Assembly: GCF_963677945.1 (NCBI RefSeq)
Contig: NZ_OY782578.1
Coordinates: 3,687,258 to 3,751,257 of the forward strand
Length of the DNA: 64,000 nucleotides
Direction of reading: 5' to 3'
Source of the DNA: an uncultured Bacteroides sp.
GTDB taxonomy: Bacteria > Bacteroidota > Bacteroidia > Bacteroidales > Bacteroidaceae
Shown: positions 10,390 through 19,162 of the stretch, one piece after another
How the letters are laid out: each line of letters begins with the position of its first letter
Numbering within the stretch: position 1 is the stretch's first letter
Notes under the pieces: model-generated
Told to the model about the DNA's origin: nothing
Database searches by the model: none
What the model saw: only the letters and a program-made list of their open reading frames with translations
Made by a program: the position numbers and the translations under genes

Positions 10390-11766
10390 ATGAAAAACAA
10401 ATTACTACTTTTTGCTGCAGCAGCTCTGCTAAGTGTATCTTCACCTCAATTATCAGCACAAACAAAATCATTTAAAAAGGGAGAATTTAAACAATGGGCA
10501 CAAACTCCACCAATGGGATGGAATAGCTGGGATTGCTACGGACCTACTGTGACAGAAAGTGAGGTTAAAGCCAATGCCGATTATATGGCTGCCAATCTTA
10601 AAAGTTACGGATGGGAATATATTGTTGTTGATATCCGTTGGTTTATAGAAAACGATAAGGCAGGTGGTTATAATGAAAAGGATCCTATTTATGTAATAGA
10701 CCAGTATGGTCGATATATGCCGGCTCTTAACCGTTTCCCTTCTGCAAAAGATGGTAAAGGTTTCAAAGCACTTGCTGATTATGTTCACTCCAAAGGATTG
10801 AAATTTGGTATTCACATTATGCGCGGTATTCCCAAAGTAGCTGTTGAGAAAAAGCTACCTATTAAAGGAGCCAACGGTATTACTGCCGATCAGATTTATT
10901 CTACAGAACTGCAATGCCAATGGTTGCACGATAACTACACTATTGTAGCCAACAAACCGGGTGCTCAGGAATATTATAATTCTATTTTCGAGCTTTATGC
11001 TTCATGGGGAGTAGACTTTATTAAGATTGACGATTTATCACGTCCTTACCATCAGGGAGAGATTAATCTTATACGTAATGCTATTGATCATTGCGGACGT
11101 AAAATTGTGCTAAGTACTTCTCCGGGAGAGACTCCGATAGAGAATGCTGAACACGTTCGTACTCATGCAAATATGTGGCGTATGGTAGATGATGTATGGG
11201 ATACTTGGGGACATGTGACTCACTTGTTAGATATCTGCCAGAAATGGTATCCTTATATTGCTCCGGGAACATGGCCTGATTGCGACATGATTCCTTTGGG
11301 ACGTATTTCTGTTCGTGGTGAAAGAGGAAACGATCGTATGACTCGTTTAACCAAAGACGAACAATATACACTGATGACTCTGTTCACTATTTTCCGTTCT
11401 CCACTAATCTTTGGTGGCGATCTTCCTAGCAATGATGCATTTACCTTATCTCTGCTAACCAATAAAGCTGTATTGAAAATGCATCGTGAAAGTAAAAATG
11501 TTCGCCAGCTTTATCAAAAAGACAAGAAAGTGACCATCACTTCTAAAGATTCAAAAACCGGTGAAACATACTTGGCTCTGTTTAACTTATCAGATGACAA
11601 AGCAGCACAGAAAGTTAGTGTAAATCTGGTAGACTTAGGCATTAAAGGCAAATGCACTGTAACCGATATGTGGAGTGGCAAGAAAGTTGGATCTTTCTCT
11701 AAAGAATTCTCCCGTTCATTTAATAGTCATGCCTGCGGTTTGTATAAACTGAAAACAATAAAGTAG
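10390..11766 (+). CDS. GH27 alpha-galactosidase-type glycoside hydrolase, secreted
   Basis: A 458-residue protein from the ATG at 10390, with a signal peptide (MKNKLLLFAAAALLS...LSAQ). The TIM barrel opens with TPPMGWNSWDCYG, the GH27/GH36 hallmark. The nucleophile is probably Asp214 in FIKIDDL and the acid/base Asp268 in the RxxxD motif WRMVDD. A C-terminal beta-sandwich follows (about 370-458). The family removes alpha-galactose, or beta-L-arabinopyranose in some subgroups, from plant oligosaccharides; the IKIDD and VDDVWDTW variants differ from the classical KYDNC, so specificity is open. It is monocistronic, with its own promoter. Confidence 0.9.
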   Translation: MKNKLLLFAAAALLSVSSPQLSAQTKSFKKGEFKQWAQTPPMGWNSWDCYGPTVTESEVKANADYMAANLKSYGWEYIVVDIRWFIENDKAGGYNEKDPIYVIDQYGRYMPALNRFPSAKDGKGFKALADYVHSKGLKFGIHIMRGIPKVAVEKKLPIKGANGITADQIYSTELQCQWLHDNYTIVANKPGAQEYYNSIFELYASWGVDFIKIDDLSRPYHQGEINLIRNAIDHCGRKIVLSTSPGETPIENAEHVRTHANMWRMVDDVWDTWGHVTHLLDICQKWYPYIAPGTWPDCDMIPLGRISVRGERGNDRMTRLTKDEQYTLMTLFTIFRSPLIFGGDLPSNDAFTLSLLTNKAVLKMHRESKNVRQLYQKDKKVTITSKDSKTGETYLALFNLSDDKAAQKVSVNLVDLGIKGKCTVTDMWSGKKVGSFSKEFSRSFNSHACGLYKLKTIK

Positions 11767-11879
11767 CTGCATTAACCAGGAATGAGTTAAATTTCTGATA
11801 TTTAATTCATTCCTGATGAACAATATGCAAATGTACTAGTTACATTTATATATTAATTAATCAATAAACCAGCATTATT

Positions 11880-12284
11880 ATGAATCAGATTCCAAGAGGT
11901 AGAATTACCAATCCTTGTATTACACAACTCATGGAGGATGAGATTTTTGTTTTTGGTTCTAACCTGGAAGGTATGCACTATGGCGGAGCAGCCAGAACAG
12001 CATGCCGTTGGGGAGCAATAATGGGACAAGGAATAGGAATGCAGGGACAGACTTATGCGATTCCTACAATGTCGGGATCTGTTGCATCCATTGTTCCGTT
12101 TGTTGATGAGTTTATACGCTTTGCTAAAGCAAATCCCGATATGCGTTTTTTAGTTACTGAAATTGGTTGTGGCATAGCTGGTTTCACACCAGCTGATATA
12201 GCTCCATTGTTTCGTGATGCTGTATCTGCAGAAAACATCTGTCTGCCGGAAAGATTTTGGGAAGTACTATTAAAACAGACTTAA
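11880..12284 (+). CDS. Macro-domain-like protein (A1S_2505/phage Nsp-like family)
   Basis: A 134-residue cytoplasmic protein. The motifs FVFGSNLEGMHYGGAARTA, GIGMQGQTYAIPT and LVTEIGCGIAGF are those of the small family related to macro (ADP-ribose-binding) domains often annotated as A1S_2505 phage non-structural protein. The Gly-rich loops match a nucleotide or ADP-ribose pocket. Members are scattered among phages and bacteria, and activity is not established for most. It is a single gene with a terminator directly after it, so context gives no function. Confidence 0.7.
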   Translation: MNQIPRGRITNPCITQLMEDEIFVFGSNLEGMHYGGAARTACRWGAIMGQGIGMQGQTYAIPTMSGSVASIVPFVDEFIRFAKANPDMRFLVTEIGCGIAGFTPADIAPLFRDAVSAENICLPERFWEVLLKQT

Positions 12285-12295
12285 AAAATGAAATA

Positions 12296-12326
12296 AAGCC
12301 TGCCTAAAAAGATTTTAGGCAGGCTT
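12296..12326. terminator. Bidirectional terminator hairpin
   Basis: The arms AAGCCTGCCTAAAA and TTTTAGGCAGGCTT are perfectly complementary around a 3-nt loop, with A-rich and T-rich flanks. It separates two convergent genes. Confidence 0.85.
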
Positions 12327-12361
12327 ATTATTTTTACTCCTCATAAAATGCTAAAGTAAAA

Positions 12362-13291
12362 CTAGCAAAGCACTTCGTTTTGATAGTTACTTGGAGAAAG
12401 ACCTACTTCTCTTTTAAAATATTTCCCGAAAAAACTTTGATTCGGGAAATTTAGTAAATAAGATATTTCTTTCACGCTATTTCCTGAATCAAGAAGAAGA
12501 CGTTTCGCTTCATGAATAACTGCATCTGTTATCCATCTGTTAGCTGATAATCCTGTAACTTCTTTTATCAATAAAGACAGATGTTTGGGAGATATACATA
12601 ACTTGTCTGCATAAAATTTCAATTGTCTTTCTTCCCTTGAATGTTGATTCAGTAATATCAAAAAGTCCTTGCAGATTTTACTCTTTCTGCTTATGCCATC
12701 CGGTTTATAAAGTTTCCATGCAATAGAACTACTTTTTGCATAAGCATTTAGCATTTCAATATAAAAAACAGAAACTAAATTTAGGAGTTTTTCCTTTCTA
12801 AACAGATCTTCATTATCATTATCAGATAATTCATCTTTTATAAGCATAATTATTCTTCTTAAAGTTGTTTCGGTTGAATCCGATTCACTCTCTTTAAACA
12901 ATAATTTATCTTTAGTCAGTCCAATAGGAATTTGAAGCAACTTTGAGAAAGCGGAAGAAAAAGCCATAATGTATCCATCAGTCTGCAACTTGTTCAAATT
13001 AAGACTTAATACTTCACCAGGAGGAACACATGCTATTGTTCCTCCCGACAATGAATAATTACTATCGCCTGATTTTATGTTCAAAGTGCCCTTATTTACT
13101 ATTAGAATAACAAAAGTATCAGTAATCTGATAACAACTATCAAAGGATACGTTTTCATCCAAACTGTAAAGAGCAAATTCATTTAAATGTATCCCTATAA
13201 CCGGAAAATGAGAAGATAGTTCTTCAATAACCGACAGCTCACTATTTGGTTTATTGATCATGTTATTATTCATAATATAATGCATTTTCAA
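12362..13291 (-). CDS. AraC family regulator downstream of the RND efflux operon
   Basis: A 309-residue protein with an N-terminal cupin-like sensor (about 20-150, with GTIACVPPGEVLSL) and a C-terminal AraC HTH (about 215-309, FYADKLCISPKHLSLLIKE...NQSFFGKYFKREVGLSPSNYQ). Several in-frame ATGs lie at the start; the first is given. The gene begins only 30 nt after the RND pump stop, so it is probably co-transcribed with the pump. It is related by eye to the AraC protein at 19163, which diverges from the same operon, with the same WI(T/S)DA and SFxK(Y/F)FK features. Confidence 0.88.
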   Translation of the reverse strand: MKMHYIMNNNMINKPNSELSVIEELSSHFPVIGIHLNEFALYSLDENVSFDSCYQITDTFVILIVNKGTLNIKSGDSNYSLSGGTIACVPPGEVLSLNLNKLQTDGYIMAFSSAFSKLLQIPIGLTKDKLLFKESESDSTETTLRRIIMLIKDELSDNDNEDLFRKEKLLNLVSVFYIEMLNAYAKSSSIAWKLYKPDGISRKSKICKDFLILLNQHSREERQLKFYADKLCISPKHLSLLIKEVTGLSANRWITDAVIHEAKRLLLDSGNSVKEISYLLNFPNQSFFGKYFKREVGLSPSNYQNEVLC

Positions 13292-13321
13292 TATTTGAAT
13301 TTACATATAATATTTACCCAA

Positions 13322-16300
13322 CTAATTTACAGACAGATCCTCTTCTTCCATCAATGTTTCCTTGATATGCTCAATGGCACGATTTTTTCTGTAATGGCGA
13401 AAACGAGCCGTTAACTTATCAAAGATGTAATACACAACCGGCACAACTACTAAGGTCAATATCATTGAACTAGACAATCCACCAATAATTACCCATGCCA
13501 TGCCATTTTTAAATTCTGCACCATTGCCAGAAGCCAAGGCAATAGGTAGCATACCAAATATCATGGCAAAGGTTGTCATCAGGATTGGACGTAAACGTTC
13601 TTTTCCTGCCTCTATCAATGCGTTAAATGTATCCATACCTTTATCACGACGCATATGATTGGTAAAATCAACCAGCAAAATAGCGTTCTTAGCTACTAAA
13701 CCAATTAATACAATCAATCCAATGATACTGAATATATTCAAATCGTTCATTGTTAATGCCAGAGCCAGAAAAGCTCCGATAAGTGACAATGGGATAGAAA
13801 ACATAACAATAATAGGATCAAGTAGAGAATCATAAAGCACAACCATAATCAGATAAATCAATACGAGTGCTGCAATAAACGCAAAGCCCAAACTTCCAAA
13901 AGCGTTAGATTGCTGTTCAAGCATTCCTCCTTCTTTTACAGTAATGCCTTCAGGTATTTTCCCCTGTATTTTTGCTGATATTTCTGCACCGACAGTTCCT
14001 GAAGAACGACCTGTAACATTCGATTTCACGATAATTGAAGATATTCTGTCCGTACGTTCCAAAGCAGATGGACCTAAGCCAAACGATATATCAGCAAATT
14101 GATTAAGTTCAATAAGTTTTCCATCTTTATTCATAAATGTCAGCTTAGATACATCATCCGCTTTTGTCTTATCAAACTTATCAATTCCCACACGGATTTT
14201 ATATTCAAAATCACCTTCTGTATATTTCAGATCATCGTTTCCATTCAGTGCAACACGAAGTGTAGAACCTACATCTGATGAAGACAATCCCAAAATTGCC
14301 ATTAAATCACGATCAAGTTTCACCTTTACTTCCTGACGAGGATCATCAATAGATAATTTTGCATCGTTTGTTCCGGGAGTATGACGGACAACACTCAATA
14401 TCAAAGCAGCTGTTTGCTGTACTTTTTCAAAATCAGTTCCTTGAACAATAAATTGAATTGGTTCCGTAGTATCTCCGGAAACACCTTTAACACTAACCCG
14501 TGCACGAACTCCGGGAACCTGCATTATTTCAGTTTTCAGTTTCTGAGCAAAATCATCGATGCTTACTGACCGTTTCTTTTTATCTACCAGTTTTACATAA
14601 ATGGTACTTACATTATTCTTTGTGTTACTGCCCGATAAACCAACATTGGTATATATACGTTCCACTTCAGGTAGCCTACTTATTATTCTTTCAGCTTGCA
14701 TGGTAGCCTGATTATTCTGGAAAACAGTTACCTGAGGATCCATATCCAAAGCTACAGTTAATTCTCCCTGATCGGTATTAGGTACAAATGAAAAGCCTAT
14801 AAACCCTGCCGGAATTAAAGAAAATGAAGCTATCAATAAAACAAGTGTGACTATAAATACAGTCACCTTATGTTTCAGTCCTTTAACCAACACCTGAGAG
14901 TATATCTTAATTATTGATTCAAAAGTTTGCTCAGCCAAACGAGAAAAACGACCTGACAAAGTAGGTTTTGTATCATCCGATAACTTTCCGAAGCGAGACA
15001 TCAGCAATGGTGTTACTGTAAACGAAACAAATAAACTAGAAAGAGTTGCTATAATAATTGGGAATGCAAATTCTCTTAATATATTTCCGATTAATCCTCC
15101 GCTAATAGCCAACGGCAAGAAAACAACCACAATAACAATAGTAATAGCCATACAGGTAAACATAATCTGTTTACAGCCTTCGAGTGCTGCTTGCCATTTG
15201 GATTTTCCGGCTTCCATATAACGGAACATATTCTCAATGACAACAATAGAGTCATCTACCAGAATACCGACTACCAGCGACAAAGCCATTAATGACATCA
15301 AGTTCAAAGAAAATCCCATAATATACATCACAATAAACGATGGGATAATTGAGAGTGGTACTGCGATCATCACAATTAATGCACTACGCAGATTATGCAG
15401 AAATATGAAACAAACAATTGCAACAATTATGATTGCCAGAAATAAGTCGAAAACTACAGCGCTGGCAGAAGCTCTTGTATAAACAGAATCATCGGAAGCT
15501 ATCTCAAACTTCACCTGACTGCTTTTATATTCCTTTTCAATAGATATCAGTTCAGCTTTAACCAAATCGGCTACTTTTACTGCATTTGCATCCGATTGTT
15601 TTTTTATGGCTATACCAATGGCATCACGACCATTAATTCTGTTAATTAGTTTTTGTGTGGCAATACCATCTTCTACTTCGGCCACATCGATTATTTTCAC
15701 TTTCTCACCGGTAGCAGTTGTCTTTATTACTGTATTTCGAAGTTCATTCAGGTTTGAATATTTGGCAGCCAGACGAACCGAATAAGTTAAGTTGGTATTC
15801 TCTACATTTCCGGCAGGTATTTCCATATTTGCCGTTTGAATAGCTTGAAAGACCTGCAATGGAGAAATATTATAAGCTCTCAGCTTATTGGCGTCCATAT
15901 TTACTTTAATCTCGCGTTCATTTCCTCCTGTTATTTTCACAGAACCAACTCCATGAAGCTTTGCTAATCGGGGTTGTATACGATCTTCTACCAATTTATA
16001 AAATTTAGTTGAAGGCAATGATGCCGAGGCTGCAATATTCATAATAGGTGCTTCATCAAGAGAAAGCTTATCGATAGATGGATCTAATATACCTGTTGGC
16101 AAGTCGGACTTAATTACATTAATTTTTCGCTGTGCATCCTGAACAGCCTGGTTAGGGTCGGCACCATCATTCAATTCAATGGCTATAATAGATACCCCTT
16201 CCATTGATGTTGAACTTATCTTTTTCAGATTTTCCAATGTGGAAAGGGCATCTTCCATTTTCTTGGTAACAGAAGTTTCTACTTCCGAAGCACCAGCTCC

Positions 16301-16459
16301 GGGATAAACTGTTTGAATAGTGAGCATCGGTAACTGAAACTTTGGCAACAAATTCAGATTAAGCATATTGTAACTAATCAGTCCACCAAGAGCCAATACC
16401 GTAAAAATCACAACAATTAACAGCGGTTTCTTTAGAGATGTTTCTACTATTGAAGACAT
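13322..16459 (-). CDS. RND efflux transporter, inner-membrane pump subunit (AcrB/HAE-1-like)
   Basis: A 1045-residue protein, normal for RND pumps. The first TM helix (KKPLLIVVIFTVLALGG) is followed by the porter domain start LPMLTIQTVYPGAGASEVE. The proton relay is intact: Asp402 and Asp403 in GILVDDSIVVIEN and Lys924 in LVAKNAILLVDF. Two large periplasmic loops each follow a first TM helix. It exports amphiphilic compounds, using the proton gradient, through the adaptor and TolC encoded just upstream (gaps of 42 and 27 nt). The substrate is unknown. Two flanking AraC regulators suggest inducible control. Confidence 0.96.
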   Translation of the reverse strand: MSSIVETSLKKPLLIVVIFTVLALGGLISYNMLNLNLLPKFQLPMLTIQTVYPGAGASEVETSVTKKMEDALSTLENLKKISSTSMEGVSIIAIELNDGADPNQAVQDAQRKINVIKSDLPTGILDPSIDKLSLDEAPIMNIAASASLPSTKFYKLVEDRIQPRLAKLHGVGSVKITGGNEREIKVNMDANKLRAYNISPLQVFQAIQTANMEIPAGNVENTNLTYSVRLAAKYSNLNELRNTVIKTTATGEKVKIIDVAEVEDGIATQKLINRINGRDAIGIAIKKQSDANAVKVADLVKAELISIEKEYKSSQVKFEIASDDSVYTRASASAVVFDLFLAIIIVAIVCFIFLHNLRSALIVMIAVPLSIIPSFIVMYIMGFSLNLMSLMALSLVVGILVDDSIVVIENMFRYMEAGKSKWQAALEGCKQIMFTCMAITIVIVVVFLPLAISGGLIGNILREFAFPIIIATLSSLFVSFTVTPLLMSRFGKLSDDTKPTLSGRFSRLAEQTFESIIKIYSQVLVKGLKHKVTVFIVTLVLLIASFSLIPAGFIGFSFVPNTDQGELTVALDMDPQVTVFQNNQATMQAERIISRLPEVERIYTNVGLSGSNTKNNVSTIYVKLVDKKKRSVSIDDFAQKLKTEIMQVPGVRARVSVKGVSGDTTEPIQFIVQGTDFEKVQQTAALILSVVRHTPGTNDAKLSIDDPRQEVKVKLDRDLMAILGLSSSDVGSTLRVALNGNDDLKYTEGDFEYKIRVGIDKFDKTKADDVSKLTFMNKDGKLIELNQFADISFGLGPSALERTDRISSIIVKSNVTGRSSGTVGAEISAKIQGKIPEGITVKEGGMLEQQSNAFGSLGFAFIAALVLIYLIMVVLYDSLLDPIIVMFSIPLSLIGAFLALALTMNDLNIFSIIGLIVLIGLVAKNAILLVDFTNHMRRDKGMDTFNALIEAGKERLRPILMTTFAMIFGMLPIALASGNGAEFKNGMAWVIIGGLSSSMILTLVVVPVVYYIFDKLTARFRHYRKNRAIEHIKETLMEEEDLSVN

Positions 16460-16501
16460 AATTTCTTTTTTTAAAATTAAGAATAGATTAAAGAATTCAC
16501 A

Positions 16502-17560
16502 CTAATTCTTAATGATCGAAACATGTGCTCCGTCCATCAGGTTAATTTGTCCGTTTACCACAACTTTATCTCCCACTTTCAACCCCTGCAATACTTCTAT
16601 ATTGGCTTCGTAATCTTTACCTATATTGATTTTAACCATTTTTGCTATGCCATTTTCTACAAGATATACAGATGGATCTTTTACACTACTAATAATTGCA
16701 TTTCGTGGAATAAACAAAGCTGGTTGTCTCTCTCCCATTTCAATTGATGCATTTACATAAGTTCCGGCCTTAAGCGGGTGCTGTTTGCTATTTGAAAGCG
16801 AAACCTCAACTATATAAGAATGTGTATCATCACCTTTCGGACTAATATGAGCAACTTTTCCTTTGAACACCACTCCCGGATAGATCTGTGTATTTAAGGA
16901 TACCAGCTGACCATTTTTCAGGTTATACACACTAAATTCGTGTACAGATAAAACAACTTTTAAATTAGAGATATCAGCTATTCCAGCTATTGGAGTTGCA
17001 GCATTTACATATTTTCCCAAATCAATTTCACGTGAAGTGATGTATCCGCTGAAAGGTGCTCTGATATATGTATCTTCCAGTTGCTTTTGTGCTTGTTTTA
17101 GTTGAATTTTTGCATTTTCAAAACCAACCTTTATATCTCTTAACTGAGTTTCAGACACAGCATCCCCGGTTCTTAGAGTTTTATATCGTTGTAAATCCTC
17201 CTTATACTTATTATAATTAATTTTTGCATTTTCTACGGCAAGTTGGTTGTATGTATTGTCCACACGGGCAAGAACTTTACCTTTGGAAACATAATCGCCT
17301 AATCTAAAATATATATTAGTGATCTCACCACTGACTTTTGATGCAACCATTACTTCCTGACTAGCTTCAACGGTTCCTGTGAGATTAATATTTGATTCTG
17401 GTATCTCTTTCTGAACACTTGCAACACTTACAGAAATACTTTTAGTTTCTATCTTTACCTCTTTTTTACTGTCTATTGCACGCTTATTTAAGGTTAATTT
17501 TAGAACAATTAATCCAGCAAGAGCAATGAGTACAATTAATGTTATGATTTTCTTTTTCAT
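16502..17560 (-). CDS. RND efflux periplasmic adaptor (membrane fusion protein)
   Basis: A 352-residue protein with one N-terminal hydrophobic segment (about 5-24). A lipoyl/biotinyl-like half-motif VMVASKVSGEITNIYFRLGDYVSKGKVLARVD follows, then a helical hairpin (about 110-155), the second lipoyl half (YIRAPFSGYITSREIDLGKYV) and beta-barrel and membrane-proximal domains up to GDKVVVNG. This is the HlyD/AcrA architecture that links the inner-membrane pump to the outer-membrane channel. It is the middle gene of the tripartite operon. Confidence 0.95.
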   Translation of the reverse strand: MKKKIITLIVLIALAGLIVLKLTLNKRAIDSKKEVKIETKSISVSVASVQKEIPESNINLTGTVEASQEVMVASKVSGEITNIYFRLGDYVSKGKVLARVDNTYNQLAVENAKINYNKYKEDLQRYKTLRTGDAVSETQLRDIKVGFENAKIQLKQAQKQLEDTYIRAPFSGYITSREIDLGKYVNAATPIAGIADISNLKVVLSVHEFSVYNLKNGQLVSLNTQIYPGVVFKGKVAHISPKGDDTHSYIVEVSLSNSKQHPLKAGTYVNASIEMGERQPALFIPRNAIISSVKDPSVYLVENGIAKMVKINIGKDYEANIEVLQGLKVGDKVVVNGQINLMDGAHVSIIKN

Positions 17561-17587
17561 GATTATTTCTTATTTTCCAGATTTCTA

Positions 17588-18949
17588 TTATTTATTAATC
17601 CAACTTCTGATTTCTCCGTCTAAAGACATAATTTCAAGTTCTGCTTCCTTGAATTTATAGAGAGCATCCAAATATCCGGATTGTGCATTGTTAAGCGATA
17701 CTTCATCTTGCAGTAAATCGCTCATAGTAGCCATGCCTTCCTTGTATTTAAGAGATGTTTCATTATATACTTGTTGCGCCAGGTCAATGTTATTCTGCTG
17801 ACGCTCAACGGTGATTTTATTGTTATAGTAATTATTCATTGCGTTTTTATAATCTGCAGAAAAACGCCTTTTGGTATTGTCCAGATTTAAAGTGTTTTTT
17901 ATATAATCAGCTTTTGCCTGACGATATTTTGAACGTTTCTGGAAACCATCAAAAACAGGGATAGTGAGTTTTAATCCTATGTATGATGAATTGTACCATT
18001 TATTTGCTGCACTATTATTGAAATAGTCTTTAAATTCATTCCTCATTCCCTGGTAACCGAATTGTCCAAATAATGCCACACTGGGAAGATAACCTGCGTT
18101 GGCAAGCTTTTGATTAAGTAAAGCAACATCCTTTTGAGCTTCGAGCATTTGAACGTCTATATGATCTGAGAAGTCAATATTTTCCGTTGGTAATGCTGCG
18201 ACCAAAACCATATCGGCACTATCAGTCAGTACAACATCTTTATTAAGTGGTATTTCCAATGTATACTTCAACAAATTAAGTTGCTGTTCATATAATGCTT
18301 TTGTATTATCAAGCTGTGTTTGTAGATTCTGTACAGAAACTATTATACGATTATAATCTACTTTCTTTGCAACTCCATTGTCAAGTTGTCTTTTAACAAT
18401 ATCTGCCATACGCTGCGTACGTGCAATATTATCTTCTACGAGTTTTCTTTGTTTAGAAGTAGTTTGTATCAGAAAATAAAGTTTACCAACTTCCTTTACA
18501 ATTTCTTCTTTCGCCTTTTGTACTCCTAGTTTTGAAACATATTCCGCTTTTTTAGACAACTTGAGTGCTGTCAAGGCTGTTTGGTTATACAAGACCTGAT
18601 TTGCTGATATATTTGCAGCAGCACTGTATTGTACACCCATTGTGAAAGGAATTGTAGTGCCTGGCTGACCAATAAAATCGCCCGGGATAACTGTTACGGC
18701 AAGCCTTGTATTATCCTGAAATGTGCCACCAACTTCAACCTGTGGAAGTAAAGAAGAGCGAGCTTCTTCTATTTTCTGACGGCTCTTTTCTCTGTCTTGA
18801 ATAGCCTGAGATACATTTATATTCTTTTCCGAAGCTATCTGTACGCACTCTTTAAGTGAAAGAGCGGTAGCCCCACTTTCCTGAGCTGAAAGATTTGCAA
18901 CGCTAAGCAATATAAATATTGCTGTAAGAAATTTCATTTTCATTCTCAT
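17588..18949 (-). CDS. TolC family outer-membrane efflux channel
   Basis: A 453-residue protein with a signal peptide (MRMKMKFLTAIFILLSVANLSAQ). Two long repeats rich in Gln, Asn and Lys heptads follow the TolC pattern (LSLKECVQIASEKNINVSQA at the N terminus; KADYIKNTLNL...YNNKITVERQQNNIDLAQQVYNETSLKYKEG late in the chain). It is first in the operon, before the adaptor and pump. The start could also be the second or third Met, a few residues in. Confidence 0.94.
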   Translation of the reverse strand: MRMKMKFLTAIFILLSVANLSAQESGATALSLKECVQIASEKNINVSQAIQDREKSRQKIEEARSSLLPQVEVGGTFQDNTRLAVTVIPGDFIGQPGTTIPFTMGVQYSAAANISANQVLYNQTALTALKLSKKAEYVSKLGVQKAKEEIVKEVGKLYFLIQTTSKQRKLVEDNIARTQRMADIVKRQLDNGVAKKVDYNRIIVSVQNLQTQLDNTKALYEQQLNLLKYTLEIPLNKDVVLTDSADMVLVAALPTENIDFSDHIDVQMLEAQKDVALLNQKLANAGYLPSVALFGQFGYQGMRNEFKDYFNNSAANKWYNSSYIGLKLTIPVFDGFQKRSKYRQAKADYIKNTLNLDNTKRRFSADYKNAMNNYYNNKITVERQQNNIDLAQQVYNETSLKYKEGMATMSDLLQDEVSLNNAQSGYLDALYKFKEAELEIMSLDGEIRSWINK

Positions 18950-18986
18950 AAATATTTTTATTATATGTACTTTTTAAAATTGAGCA

Positions 18987-18994
18987 CAAAAGTG
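18987..18994 (-). promoter_or_regulatory. Near-consensus -7 box (CACTTTTG) for the efflux operon
   Basis: On the minus strand CACTTTTG differs from TAnnTTTG at the first base only. It lies about 38 nt before the tolC-like start codon. A weak box would fit activator-dependent expression. Confidence 0.4.
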
Positions 18995-19039
18995 AGATTG
19001 AATAAGAATAGTTTTATTGGTCTCTTTAGGCTATTATTT

Positions 19040-19118
19040 GTCCAAAACATGCATATTTATAGTTTAGGTATTTTTGTATAGTCCATTTCACACAAATATT
19101 TGTTCATTTCATGCATAT
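19040..19118 (+). promoter_or_regulatory. Three direct repeats in the efflux/AraC divergent promoter region
   Basis: Copies begin at 19040, 19081 and 19102: GTCCAAAACATGCATAT, GTCCATTTCACACAAAT and GTTCATTTCATGCATAT. Spacings are 41 and 21 bp, about four and two helical turns, so all three face the same side of the DNA. This is the arrangement expected for AraC-type half-sites between a regulator and the operon it controls. Confidence 0.55.
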
Positions 19119-19134
19119 GTTTATTTAAAAGCCA

Positions 19135-19142
19135 TACATTTG
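19135..19142 (+). promoter_or_regulatory. -7 box TACATTTG for the second AraC gene
   Basis: A consensus TAnnTTTG lies 20 nt before the ATG at 19163. The upstream in-frame ATG at 19133 and the TTG at 19100 cannot be the start if transcription begins here. Confidence 0.6.
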
Positions 19143-19162
19143 TGGTATATAATATTTTCTAC

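Noticed and set aside
19100-19162. Longer N terminus for the AraC gene at 19163
   Set aside because: The -7 box at 19135-19142 would place transcription start after these codons.
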